Origin: Streptococcus cuniculi
Lineage (GTDB): Bacteria > Bacillota > Bacilli > Lactobacillales > Streptococcaceae
Assembly: GCF_001921845.1 (NCBI RefSeq)
Contig: NZ_MSJM01000002.1
Span: 275,686 to 339,685, forward strand
Direction: 5' to 3'
Length of the DNA stretch: 64,000 bases
Made by a program: the position numbers and the translations under genes. Of this stretch, positions 9,236 through 17,049 are shown piece by piece. The notes beneath the pieces are model-generated. The model was not told where the DNA came from and searched no databases. It was given only the letters and a program-made list of their open reading frames with translations. Position 1 is the stretch's first letter. Each line of letters starts with the position of its first letter.

Positions 9236-12200
9236 TTACTCGCTCTTCTTATTTTTTCTAACCATGGCTAGTCCTGCTGCAAGCGATAGAATACCTAGCC
9301 AGAAGCCTGCCGTTGAGAACTCGCTACCTGTTTTTGGTAAGCCTTTCCGATTCTTTCTTACTGGCGCTCTTGGCTCATCTTGCGACTGTGACTGGTCACT
9401 CACCTTTGGTGGCTCTGATCCAGAACTTGGCGGTGGTGTTTTCTGATCATCCGTCTTAGAAGTAAGGGTGACAGGAACAACCAACTCGTCCCTACTATTA
9501 TCAGGATAGGTCACAATAACTGAAATACCATATTCACCTGCCTTAGTGGGTAACTCTGTACCCGGGGCAAGCTGAACTGTTCCTTGACCCATCTCTGCTA
9601 CTGCCCCTATAATGTCTTCTGCTGTTAACTCACCTTCTGGTTTCGTCACATGAGAAACCGTCGGGCTGGTCTTATCCGCATCAGACTTCGCAATAATCTT
9701 AACTGGGACTTCAAGCTCATCAGTACTATTATCTGGATAAGTCACCATGACTGGAACAGTATGTTCGCCCACTATGCTTGGCAACTGCGTGCCGTCTTTG
9801 AGAGTAACTGTACCGTTGCCCTTATCTTTGACTGCGCCTGTGACGTCAGCCACCGTCAACTCGCCCTCTTTTCTTTCTACTGTATCAGCAGTCGGAGTGG
9901 TCTTATCCGCATCTGTCTGTGGTGTTGGTTGCGGATTGTCTGGTGTGTCTGATGGAGCTGGAACTTCTTGGTAGACATAGGTCACAATCAAAGTAGTATT
10001 TCCTACCACCCGACCAGCCGTAGGTGCTGATGAGACTAAATGACTATGTTCATCTACCTCTCCAACCTTGTAAGTTCCTGCTGGAGCTAATTTGTAAGTT
10101 TTTCCATCGTAGCCCACAATCGTCTGTGTTTTGTGCTTAGATTCCTCCGCATTATAGGCAGTATCGACCGCTGCATTATAGTGAACAAGGGCATTGTCTT
10201 TCAATATGCGATCGTTGATGTCGCGATATTCAATAATCACCGAACCTTTGACCATCTTGTCTCCACTCGGTGGTGTCTGCGCATCTTCTTTTGCAATCCG
10301 TAAAACCGTTGCAGTCAGTGGCGCAAGGGTCAAGCTGTTTTCGGTGAGCTGGACCCCCTCTGGCGTTTTAATCGCTTCTGTACCTGCTTGTTTTCCATCT
10401 GCTAGTACGGCTGCATTCTTCAGAGATTGTTCAACTGTGAACTGGCGCTCCTTGGTATCGGCATTGACAAAGACCAGATAGACATCACCATTGCTTGCGA
10501 CAGTCTGGTAGCCCAAAACAAGGTCTTCTTTTTCAACACCGTCTTTGCCTGCTGTCGTCAGCAAGGTCACGCGTTTGTCAACTTCTTCTTTAGAGGCTAA
10601 TTTGAAAGCATCTGTGGATTTACGCAGAGCCACCAAGCCTGCCGTATAGGCACGGCTTTTTGTATGTTCAGGATAGGCTGCGCTGTCTGTCGCCTTGCTC
10701 CAGTCAAAATGATTGACCGCATCACTCGAATCATAGGAATCATGGATAAAATACGGATAGTCAAATGGACTACCATCTTCATTGGTCAACAGATGAGACT
10801 TGTTCGGCACCTTATCGTTTGAGACGGGCGTGCGATAGTCTGGGTGGCGGAATTGCTTGGTCCGACCGTATTCTTGACCCGAATGGATAAATGGTGTCCC
10901 TTGAGAAGTCAAAATCATGAGGTTCCCCAGACGGAGACGACGATGAATCTCCTTTTCATTTTCTGGCTTGCCAGGGTCTTTTTTAATCGACTGGGCGATG
11001 ATGTCTGCTAATGGCAAATTATCATGAGCTGCGATGTACTGGACGACATCACCTGGATCATCTGCTACAAAGTTTGTTGGCTGCGCCTTGATATTGCGGA
11101 AAACTTTTTCAATATCCTGTTTTCCATTGGTGATAAAGGCAGGTGTGCCTTCATTTGGATAGCCTGATTTCAGCGTATTGCGAATATCATCTGAAAATAC
11201 CGCCGCAGAATCGGTGGAGGCCATCCAAGACTGATCCGCTGGCTGAACAGGTTTGTTTTCATCACCTGAGTAGGTCGCCCAACCTTCTCCTAGCATCACG
11301 AGATTGGGATTGAGCTTTCTTGCTTCATCGTAAGCCTTTTGAATGGTTTCGGCATCATGGTCCCCCATCAAGTCAAAGCGGAAGCCATCCACCTTGTATT
11401 CGTCAGTCAAATACTTGATAGAGTCCACCAAAACCCGACGGCTCATATGGTGCGTTGTTCCCAAACGACCGCCACCGTAGCTGGTTCGCGGAGTACCATC
11501 TGCGTCCATAAAATGATAATAATTGGGCTCTAAATCTTCGAAAAGATCCGTTTTCGCTGTGTGGTTATAGACGACATCCAAGATGACCCCCATACCACGC
11601 TTGTGAATTTCATTGACCAGCTCCTTAAATTCTGCGATGCGCGCACTCGGATTGGTCGGATCGCTCGAATACATACCTGTTAGGGAGAAATAATTCTGCG
11701 GGTCATAGCCCCAGTTATAGTTGCTGTTGCTAGAAGCGTACTCGTCCATCCGCTCTGCATTTTTGAGTTCATTGACATAGTAATAACTAAGGACAGGCAG
11801 CAACTGAATATGGGTCACACCCAACTCTTTTAGATAATCCAGTTTCTCCACAAAAGCTGAGAAGGTTCCAAACTGTGCCTTCAAGTCATTTGCAATCGCC
11901 TGATCAGACGTAAAATCACGGACATGGGCTTCGTAAATCACCGCATCTTTCCGATCTTTAAAGCCTGGAATCCTAGCATAAGTCAAGTCTTTTGGTCCGA
12001 CTTCTGCCGGGTCTACAAAGGCTGCTTTAGCTACTTTATAAGAGGGGTCTGTCTCTGCCAAATCGCTGTTCCAGGCAGCTAAAGACTTGGCATACGGATC
12101 CAAGGTTAAGACAGATTGATCACCCCGCTTGATTTCGTAGTGGTAATAGTAGCCACGGTAGTCCCTAATCCCCAAGTCACTATCTGCTGTCAAGTCTGCA

Positions 12201-13675
12201 TGCCAGGTTCCTTTTTCCCCTTTGGTCATGGCAACTCTGCCAATCACCTTCTCTTGATTTTCTTTATCATAGACCACTAGTGACACCTGATCTGCACTTG
12301 GTGACCATAGGGTCACGGCAACTTTTTGACCATTTTCTGTCACACAGGCCCCCAGCTCACCATCATATTGATACAGGCTATCTTTCAACTGCCAATTCAT
12401 ACCTGTCTTAAATTGCTCACTTCCATAACTTACTGTATAAGGAGATTGCTCCCCACCAAACTCTCCTTGAATCATGACTTTTTTCGCAGCTTCATCCAAG
12501 ACAATATCCTTGATTTCTACAGGTTGATTGTCCTTATTTTTCACCTGTATGTTCTTTAACAGCTCTTCTTTTGTAGCATTTTCCAAAGTGGTAAAGGTTG
12601 CTTCAATTTCAGTTGGACTAATCTGTTGTGCTCCTGTCAATCGAATGTTATTGACAAAATAAGGATTGGTATAAATCGTAGGATCGGCATCTCTCACGAA
12701 AAGCTGGCGATGTTTTTTCAGATCTGTAAAACGGTAATCATTTGGCTGGATCTTCACATCATCGCCTGACTTGCTCTCATCTAGTAACAAAAAGCCGATT
12801 GATTTAGCCACATCAGTCAATTTGACATCAACATAGGCTCCATACTTGCCCTGCTTATCAAAATCAACCCCATCAGGCCAATTCGTCGTAGGCTGTTCCA
12901 CATCTCCCCACAACCACAAGGACTTGCGGTCATAGTTGTTGTCTGAACGCAGATAATTGATCCGCACCATGCCTTCAGCGATTGGCTCATAGGTATAGGA
13001 GTTATATTTTTCATCAAACCAGACCTCGTTCATCTTAGGACTAATCAACTCCACGCTCTTATCTTCTGTCAGATTACGACCTGCTATGTCATTGATTAAG
13101 AAGCTGATTTTTTCCCGTTTTGTTGCAGATAAGGGCACATCCAGATAATAGCCGTACTCATCTTGCTTCGCTTCTGAAAACTTAGTGGCTCCCACGGGCC
13201 AGGCACCATTCTGACTAGAGGGTTTCTCCACATCATCCCAAGTCCACAAGCCAATATTAGCAAGGTTATCCGAAGGCAGTTTTTTGAAGTGCAGACGGAT
13301 AGAGCCTTCTTTGATTTCATCCACTTTCCCTACAGTTGCTGACCGAAATACAGAGGCTGTCGCTTCCGTATCAGCTTGTCCTGTCGCCTTGTCCGAATCG
13401 GCTGGCTCTGATGCACTAGCTTGACTGGTTTCCCCAAGACTCTTATCTGGTGTTTCCTGACTGTCTTCTGTCTGCTCCTTGTCTTTTATCCCATCTTCTT
13501 TTGGTGTTGCAGAATCCACCTGCACCTTTGCTATATCTGAACTTGCCTCTTCTGCTTGGACCATCATATTACCCACGACACAAAAACTCGCTGATAACAG
13601 GACCGAGGCAGTACCATATGTTAACGTACGCAAGCTAAAGTGCTGGCGCTCCTTGCCAACTGTTTCTTTTTTCAT
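9236..13675 (-). CDS. pulA: cell-wall-anchored type I pullulanase
   Basis: A 1479-residue surface glycoside hydrolase that cleaves alpha-1,6 links of pullulan, starch and glycogen. Order: YSIRK-like signal peptide (FSLRTLTYGTASVLLS, about 13-28; cleavage near residue 41), Ser/Thr/Asp-rich linker, two CBM41 carbohydrate modules (about 122-232 and 233-342), CBM48-like region, then the GH13 barrel with DVVYNHT (700-706), nucleophile Asp768 in GFRFDLMGDHD, acid/base Glu797 in LGEGW and His884-Asp885. After that come a MucBP-like domain (about 1144-1238), two 76-77-residue Rib/alpha-like repeats (1255-1331, 1332-1407), and an LPKTG sortase motif (1446-1450) with a C-terminal membrane anchor. AGGAGG precedes the ATG. 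The promoter has a MalR-type palindrome and a cre-like site. Confidence 0.95.
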   Translation of the reverse strand: MKKETVGKERQHFSLRTLTYGTASVLLSASFCVVGNMMVQAEEASSDIAKVQVDSATPKEDGIKDKEQTEDSQETPDKSLGETSQASASEPADSDKATGQADTEATASVFRSATVGKVDEIKEGSIRLHFKKLPSDNLANIGLWTWDDVEKPSSQNGAWPVGATKFSEAKQDEYGYYLDVPLSATKREKISFLINDIAGRNLTEDKSVELISPKMNEVWFDEKYNSYTYEPIAEGMVRINYLRSDNNYDRKSLWLWGDVEQPTTNWPDGVDFDKQGKYGAYVDVKLTDVAKSIGFLLLDESKSGDDVKIQPNDYRFTDLKKHRQLFVRDADPTIYTNPYFVNNIRLTGAQQISPTEIEATFTTLENATKEELLKNIQVKNKDNQPVEIKDIVLDEAAKKVMIQGEFGGEQSPYTVSYGSEQFKTGMNWQLKDSLYQYDGELGACVTENGQKVAVTLWSPSADQVSLVVYDKENQEKVIGRVAMTKGEKGTWHADLTADSDLGIRDYRGYYYHYEIKRGDQSVLTLDPYAKSLAAWNSDLAETDPSYKVAKAAFVDPAEVGPKDLTYARIPGFKDRKDAVIYEAHVRDFTSDQAIANDLKAQFGTFSAFVEKLDYLKELGVTHIQLLPVLSYYYVNELKNAERMDEYASSNSNYNWGYDPQNYFSLTGMYSSDPTNPSARIAEFKELVNEIHKRGMGVILDVVYNHTAKTDLFEDLEPNYYHFMDADGTPRTSYGGGRLGTTHHMSRRVLVDSIKYLTDEYKVDGFRFDLMGDHDAETIQKAYDEARKLNPNLVMLGEGWATYSGDENKPVQPADQSWMASTDSAAVFSDDIRNTLKSGYPNEGTPAFITNGKQDIEKVFRNIKAQPTNFVADDPGDVVQYIAAHDNLPLADIIAQSIKKDPGKPENEKEIHRRLRLGNLMILTSQGTPFIHSGQEYGRTKQFRHPDYRTPVSNDKVPNKSHLLTNEDGSPFDYPYFIHDSYDSSDAVNHFDWSKATDSAAYPEHTKSRAYTAGLVALRKSTDAFKLASKEEVDKRVTLLTTAGKDGVEKEDLVLGYQTVASNGDVYLVFVNADTKERQFTVEQSLKNAAVLADGKQAGTEAIKTPEGVQLTENSLTLAPLTATVLRIAKEDAQTPPSGDKMVKGSVIIEYRDINDRILKDNALVHYNAAVDTAYNAEESKHKTQTIVGYDGKTYKLAPAGTYKVGEVDEHSHLVSSAPTAGRVVGNTTLIVTYVYQEVPAPSDTPDNPQPTPQTDADKTTPTADTVERKEGELTVADVTGAVKDKGNGTVTLKDGTQLPSIVGEHTVPVMVTYPDNSTDELEVPVKIIAKSDADKTSPTVSHVTKPEGELTAEDIIGAVAEMGQGTVQLAPGTELPTKAGEYGISVIVTYPDNSRDELVVPVTLTSKTDDQKTPPPSSGSEPPKVSDQSQSQDEPRAPVRKNRKGLPKTGSEFSTAGFWLGILSLAAGLAMVRKNKKSE

Positions 13676-13703
13676 TCAGAATCCTCCTAGAAATGAATTA
13701 AAC

Positions 13704-13715
13704 GCAAACGTTTGC
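13704..13715. promoter_or_regulatory. MalR-type LacI-family operator in the pulA leader
   Basis: GCAAACGTTTGC is a perfect 12-nt palindrome between the -10 box and the pulA ribosome site. It matches the LacI-family operator core used by maltose repressors (MalR) of streptococci. Repression of pulA without maltodextrins is inferred. Confidence 0.7.
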
Positions 13716-13726
13716 TTTACTCATTC

Positions 13727-13755
13727 AGTATATCCCCTCCCCATCACGATGTAAA
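13727..13755 (-). promoter_or_regulatory. pulA promoter
   Basis: Minus-strand TTTACA (13750-13755), a 17-nt spacer and TATACT (13727-13732). Confidence 0.75.
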
Positions 13756-13763
13756 GGCTTTCA
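13750..13763. promoter_or_regulatory. cre-like CcpA site overlapping the pulA -35 box
   Basis: TGTAAAGGCTTTCA has a single mismatch to TGWAANCGNTNWCA (G for C at position 7). It covers the -35 hexamer, which fits catabolite repression of pulA. Confidence 0.55.
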
Positions 13764-13796
13764 CAGTAATTTGTAGATATTCTTTACATCTGATAC

Positions 13797-13831
13797 AGAA
13801 AAACATCACGAGCTGGGCTTGTCGTGATGTT
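13797..13831 (-). terminator. terminator of add
   Basis: A 10-bp stem AACATCACGA/TCGTGATGTT followed by a T-run on the minus strand, just downstream of the add stop codon. Confidence 0.8.
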
Positions 13832-13844
13832 CTGCTGATTTTAG

Positions 13845-14858
13845 TTAGTTTTGATAGGCGTGTTCCAATTTTTTCAAGAGCTTCTCTTTTTCTGTTTCAC
13901 TTGTGAAACTAGCTCGAATGGCGTTCTGGTTAAAGCGATAAAAGTCTGCCTTACTGGTTCCAAAATGCTGGACAAACAGGGCATATTCTTTGGTCAAATT
14001 GGTGTTTGATACCGTGCGATTATCCGTGTTAATCGTGATATTGGCACCCAAATCATAGAGAGCCTGATAAGGGAAGTCTGCCAAGGTTGGAGCTGCTCCC
14101 GTCTGCAAGTTGCTGGTCAGACACATCTCAATCGTTGTACCAGATTGGATAACTTCCTCCATCGTTTTACGGTCTTTCAATAGAGCCGTGCCATGACCAA
14201 TCCGAGAAATACCGAGTTGGATGGCATGCGCGACATTGGCGACACAGCCACATTCTCCTGCGTGAAAGGTTAGGGGTAAGCCTAGGGCTTGCGTTTCTTT
14301 GATTGCCTCTTCCAATGCCTGCGTCGGAAAATCTGCTTCATTTCCTGCAAAGTCAAATCCTGCCAGACCCTTTTGGACTAGGCTTACAACTTCTGCAAAA
14401 ATATCCTGAGTTTGTTCTGGTGGAGTTTGCTTCAAGCCGCAGACCAAGACTTTAGCGACAATTCCAAATTCGGCTTCTGCTTCCTTGATGCCTTCCAAAA
14501 CGGCTTCAACAGTCTCTAAGGCAGTTAAGCCTTGGTCCATGGACAACTCCGGTGCAAAGCGAATTTCCATATAGAGGACATTTTCTTGTGCTGCTTGCGC
14601 TGCAACATCATAGGCAGCAAGTCGAAGAGCTTCCTTGGTCTGGAGCAAGGGGCGAATCACATCAAACACAGTCAGATAATCCAGCAAAGATTCCGTCTGC
14701 TCTGGTGCTGTCACTAGCGTCCGTAGTTCCTCATCATGAAGAGGCAAAGAAATCTGGGCCATCCCTGCCAACTGTCGAATAGTCCCCAGAGATAAGGAAC
14801 CATCCAAATGGCAATGAAGCTCTGTTTTCGCTAATGTCTGGAGAATTTTTTCCTGCAT
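13845..14858 (-). CDS. add: adenosine deaminase
   Basis: A 337-residue purine deaminase that converts adenosine and deoxyadenosine to inosine and deoxyinosine. Zinc-binding HCHLDGS is near the N-terminus (residues 15-21), HAGECG lies mid-protein (catalytic Glu), the SRIGHG motif follows, and the NTDNR segment supplies the metal-bound Asp pair. It is monocistronic, with its own promoter and terminator. Its products, inosine and deoxyinosine, are substrates of PunA and DeoD encoded at 28-30 kb in this window. Confidence 0.95.
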   Translation of the reverse strand: MQEKILQTLAKTELHCHLDGSLSLGTIRQLAGMAQISLPLHDEELRTLVTAPEQTESLLDYLTVFDVIRPLLQTKEALRLAAYDVAAQAAQENVLYMEIRFAPELSMDQGLTALETVEAVLEGIKEAEAEFGIVAKVLVCGLKQTPPEQTQDIFAEVVSLVQKGLAGFDFAGNEADFPTQALEEAIKETQALGLPLTFHAGECGCVANVAHAIQLGISRIGHGTALLKDRKTMEEVIQSGTTIEMCLTSNLQTGAAPTLADFPYQALYDLGANITINTDNRTVSNTNLTKEYALFVQHFGTSKADFYRFNQNAIRASFTSETEKEKLLKKLEHAYQN

Positions 14859-14889
14859 TTGTCACCTCTTCGTTCGTTTATTGTTATCC

Positions 14890-14917
14890 ATCATACCATA
14901 TTTAGACTAAATTTCAA
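14890..14917 (-). promoter_or_regulatory. promoter of add
   Basis: Minus-strand TTGAAA (14912-14917), a 16-nt spacer and TATGAT (14890-14895), the latter with an extended TGG element. Confidence 0.65.
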
Positions 14918-15007
14918 TAAAAACGGAGAAAAAACAGAATATTTTCATAAAAAACAACTACAGCTGTAAAGAAAAACAAAAAGGCTCCACTAGGGAACCT
15001 TGTAAAA

Positions 15008-15095
15008 CGGAAGACATGGGATTCGAACCCACGCACGCTGTTACACGCCTACCGCGTTTCCAACACGGCCTCTTAAGCCTCTTGAGTAATCTTCC
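15008..15095 (-). tRNA. tRNA-Ser (anticodon GGA)
   Basis: An 88-nt cloverleaf read on the minus strand. The 5' GGAAGAT acceptor pairs with GTCTTCC, the anticodon loop is TTGGAAA with GGA, a long variable arm typical of class II tRNAs follows, and the T-loop is GGGTTCGAATCCC. The discriminator is G and CCA is not encoded. It starts 10 nt after the 3' end of tmRNA on the same strand and has no evident promoter of its own, so cotranscription and processing of the two RNAs is likely. Confidence 0.95.
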
Positions 15096-15105
15096 ATAAT
15101 CTTCA

Positions 15106-15450
15106 TGGAGCCGGTGGGAGTCGAACCCACGTCCAAACACCTGCTAACTTATTCGTCTACAACCATAGGTTATGTCTTGATTTAACTGGGAGACGGCACA
15201 TAACTCAAGCCCCATCCAAGCGATTCAGTCCATCTCTTTTAGAACTTACTGACACAATTCTAACGTAGCTTGCTCATTTAAGACCAGACAGCAGACACAA
15301 GCAATCCGCTACTAGTCACGCAGGCAGGTTATTAAGCTGCTAATGCGTAAGAATTTGTATTTTTTGCAGTTATATTTAACTGGCGTTTTACATCCGCTAG
15401 ATGAGTTGCAGAACAAGCCTCATAATGCCTGTCGAATCCGTAACGACCCC
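15106..15450 (-). ncRNA. ssrA: transfer-messenger RNA (tmRNA)
   Basis: About 345 nt on the minus strand. It begins GGGGTCGTTACGGATTCGAC and ends with a tRNA-like T-arm (GGGTTCGACTCCC) and the acceptor end GGCTCC-A; CCA is not encoded. The tag reading frame at 15332-15367 encodes AKNTNSYALAA and a TAA stop, the streptococcal degradation tag. With SmpB it rescues stalled ribosomes and marks truncated proteins for ClpXP-type proteolysis. This RNA fills the otherwise gene-free 15.1-15.45 kb interval. Confidence 0.97.
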
Positions 15451-15469
15451 TTCATCAGAGTACCATATT

Positions 15470-15498
15470 AGTATACCAAATTAGAAAAAAAATAGCAA
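15470..15498 (-). promoter_or_regulatory. ssrA promoter
   Basis: Minus-strand TTGCTA (15493-15498), a 17-nt spacer and TATACT (15470-15475) with an extended TGG. Confidence 0.75.
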
Positions 15499-15537
15499 CA
15501 GATTTTGGTTTTCTATTTTCAGAAATGCAACAATGTA

Positions 15538-15546
15538 TGGTAAAAT
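15538..15546 (+). promoter_or_regulatory. extended -10 promoter directly abutting the TVP38-type ATG
   Basis: TGG-TAAAAT (hexamer 15541-15546) is followed by exactly 6 nt and then the ATG at 15553. A TTCAGA -35-like hexamer sits 17 nt upstream (15518-15523). Transcription should begin at or next to the A of ATG, giving a leaderless mRNA. No Shine-Dalgarno sequence is present. Confidence 0.55.
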
Positions 15547-15552
15547 AGTAGC

Positions 15553-16146
15553 ATGTATAAATTTTGGCAAAAAACTTTTCAGATTCTCAGTATTCTCACA
15601 CTCATTGCTAGTGTCTTTCTCGTCATCTGGCTCTATAAAATTGGAATTTTAAACGATCAAAATATCCTAGCCGATACCATTAAGGGCCATGGAGCATTTG
15701 GAAGTCTCACCTATGTTTTCATTCAAATCATTCAAGTAGTCTTCCCGATTATCCCTGGTGGTGTAACGACCGTTGTCGGCTTTTTGGTCTTCGGACATTG
15801 GTGGGGCTTCGTTGTCAATTATGTTGGGATTTCTATCGGCAGCATCATCCTGTTTTGGCTGGCCCGAACATACGGCAAGGCCTTCTGTCTGCTCTTTATG
15901 ACTGAAGAAACCTTTTACAAGTATGAAAGTAAGATTGACAATAAGAAAAGCTATGAAATCTTCTTCATCCTCTGCATGCTGTCTCCTGTGTCGCCTGCTG
16001 ATATTGTCGTAATGATTACTGGTTTGACCAGCATGAGTTACCGCAAGTTCACCACCATTATTCTCCTATGTCGTCCCATTTCCATTGTGGCCTACAGCTT
16101 CTTTTGGATTTATGGGGGACAGTGGCTACAACATTTTATCAAATAA
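15553..16146 (+). CDS. TVP38/TMEM64-family (VTT/DedA-like) membrane protein
   Basis: A 197-residue integral membrane protein with hydrophobic segments near residues 10-30, 50-75, 80-110, 135-160 and 170-190. The central VTT-type region has the conserved F(V/I)FGHWWG and SIGSIILFWLARTYGK patterns. Family members are implicated in membrane lipid handling; the specific role here is unknown. There is no ribosome binding site upstream, and the -10 box ends 6 nt before the ATG, so it is probably translated from a leaderless transcript. It converges on the DUF59 gene with a shared terminator. Confidence 0.82.
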   Translation: MYKFWQKTFQILSILTLIASVFLVIWLYKIGILNDQNILADTIKGHGAFGSLTYVFIQIIQVVFPIIPGGVTTVVGFLVFGHWWGFVVNYVGISIGSIILFWLARTYGKAFCLLFMTEETFYKYESKIDNKKSYEIFFILCMLSPVSPADIVVMITGLTSMSYRKFTTIILLCRPISIVAYSFFWIYGGQWLQHFIK

Positions 16147-16149
16147 AAA

Positions 16150-16183
16150 GACTTCGTTAGAAACTATTCTGACGAAGTTTTGT
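16150..16183. terminator. bidirectional terminator between TVP38-type gene and DUF59 gene
   Basis: ACTTCGTTAGAA pairs with TTCTGACGAAGT (one G-U pair), flanked by A- and T-rich ends on both sides. Confidence 0.75.
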
Positions 16184-16186
16184 TTT

Positions 16187-16510
16187 TTACTTAATTCCTA
16201 GAGCAATGCGCGCATAGCGACTCATTTTTTGGACTGTCCAAGCTGGTGACCAAACTAGACGGACGTCTACCTCTGTCACTTCTGGAACGGTACTAAGCAC
16301 GTCATAAATCTGATCGGTAATCAAATCAGCCAGCGGGCAACCCATAGTGGTTAAGGTCATATCAATCTCTGTTTTGCCATCCATGAAGCGGATTTCGTAA
16401 ATCAAGCCAAGATTGATAATGTCAATTCCTAATTCAGGATCAATGACTTCTTCTAAGGCATGAAAAATCCGTTCCTGAATTTCTTTTACTTGTTCTTCTG
16501 TATAAGCCAT
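16187..16510 (-). CDS. MIP18/DUF59-family iron-sulfur cluster assembly factor
   Basis: A 107-residue single-domain protein of the DUF59 (SufT/PaaD/MIP18) family, involved in maturation or transfer of Fe-S clusters. Family hallmarks are the VIDPELGIDIINLGLIYEI segment (about 22-40) and the MTLTTMGCPLADLI segment with its conserved Cys. In other streptococci this gene directly follows dnaG-rpoD. Here it is separated from rpoD by a 0.5-kb tandem repeat array, which may uncouple its expression from rpoD. A GGAG site lies 9 nt before the ATG. Confidence 0.9.
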   Translation of the reverse strand: MAYTEEQVKEIQERIFHALEEVIDPELGIDIINLGLIYEIRFMDGKTEIDMTLTTMGCPLADLITDQIYDVLSTVPEVTEVDVRLVWSPAWTVQKMSRYARIALGIK

Positions 16511-16548
16511 TGATAGTGTCTCCTACTCTTGTATTTTCTGTCAGATAA

Positions 16549-17049
16549 CGCTGATACTGACTAGCACGCTATCGTGTTTCTAGGTGGGCGCTGATACTGA
16601 CTAGCCAGGGCCTGCTCTTCTGTTTCTAGGCAGGCGTTAAAACGGTTCCCCAAAACTGCCCGCTTTCATGTTTTCAGGCGGGCGTTAAAAACCTCCACTG
16701 GAATGGACCCGCTTTCCAATTTCTGGGCGGGCGTTAAAACGGTTCCCCAAAACTGCCCGCTTTCCAGTTTTCGGGCAGGCGTTAGAAAAGTCCCCCGGAC
16801 TGGACCGCTTTCGTATTTCTAGGTGGGCGCTGATACTGACTAGTCAGGGCCTGCTCTTCTGTTTCTAGGCAGGCGTTAAAACGGTTCCCCCGGACTAGCC
16901 CGCTTTCGTGTTTTCAAGCGGGCGCTGATACTGACTAGCCAGGGCCTGCTCTTCTGTTTCTAGGCAGGCGTTAAAACGGTTCCCCCGGACTGGACCGCTT
17001 TCGTGTTTTCAAGCGGGCGCTGATACTGCCTATCCGTAGGCAGTATCAG
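16549..17049. repeat. tandem array of about eleven 46-49-nt hairpin units between rpoD and the DUF59 gene
   Basis: Units start at about 16550, 16588, 16634, 16682, 16731, 16779, 16827, 16873, 16922, 16968 and 17017. Two alternating types are seen. Type A starts GCGTTAAAACGGTTCCCC and ends in a CCCGCTTTC...GCGG hairpin (48-49 nt). Type B starts GCGCTGATACTGACTAG and ends in a CCTGC...GCAG hairpin (46 nt). Arms covary: GCCCGC/GCGGGC, GCCTGC/GCAGGC and CTGCCCG/CGGGCAG. Unit lengths are not multiples of 3 and no frame stays open, so it is not coding. The final type-B-like copy merges with the hairpin overlapping the rpoD stop codon. Confidence 0.9.
17020..17049 (-). terminator. strong hairpin overlapping the rpoD stop codon
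   Basis: A perfect 13-bp stem CTGATACTGCCTA/TAGGCAGTATCAG with loop TCCG. The rpoD stop (17046-17048) lies inside the stem. No U-tract follows, so it may act as an mRNA 3'-end stabiliser or weak terminator rather than a classical terminator. Confidence 0.5.

Noticed and set aside
16549..17049. CRISPR array
   Set aside because: Units are contiguous with no unique spacers, are of two alternating types, vary in length and have no cas genes nearby.
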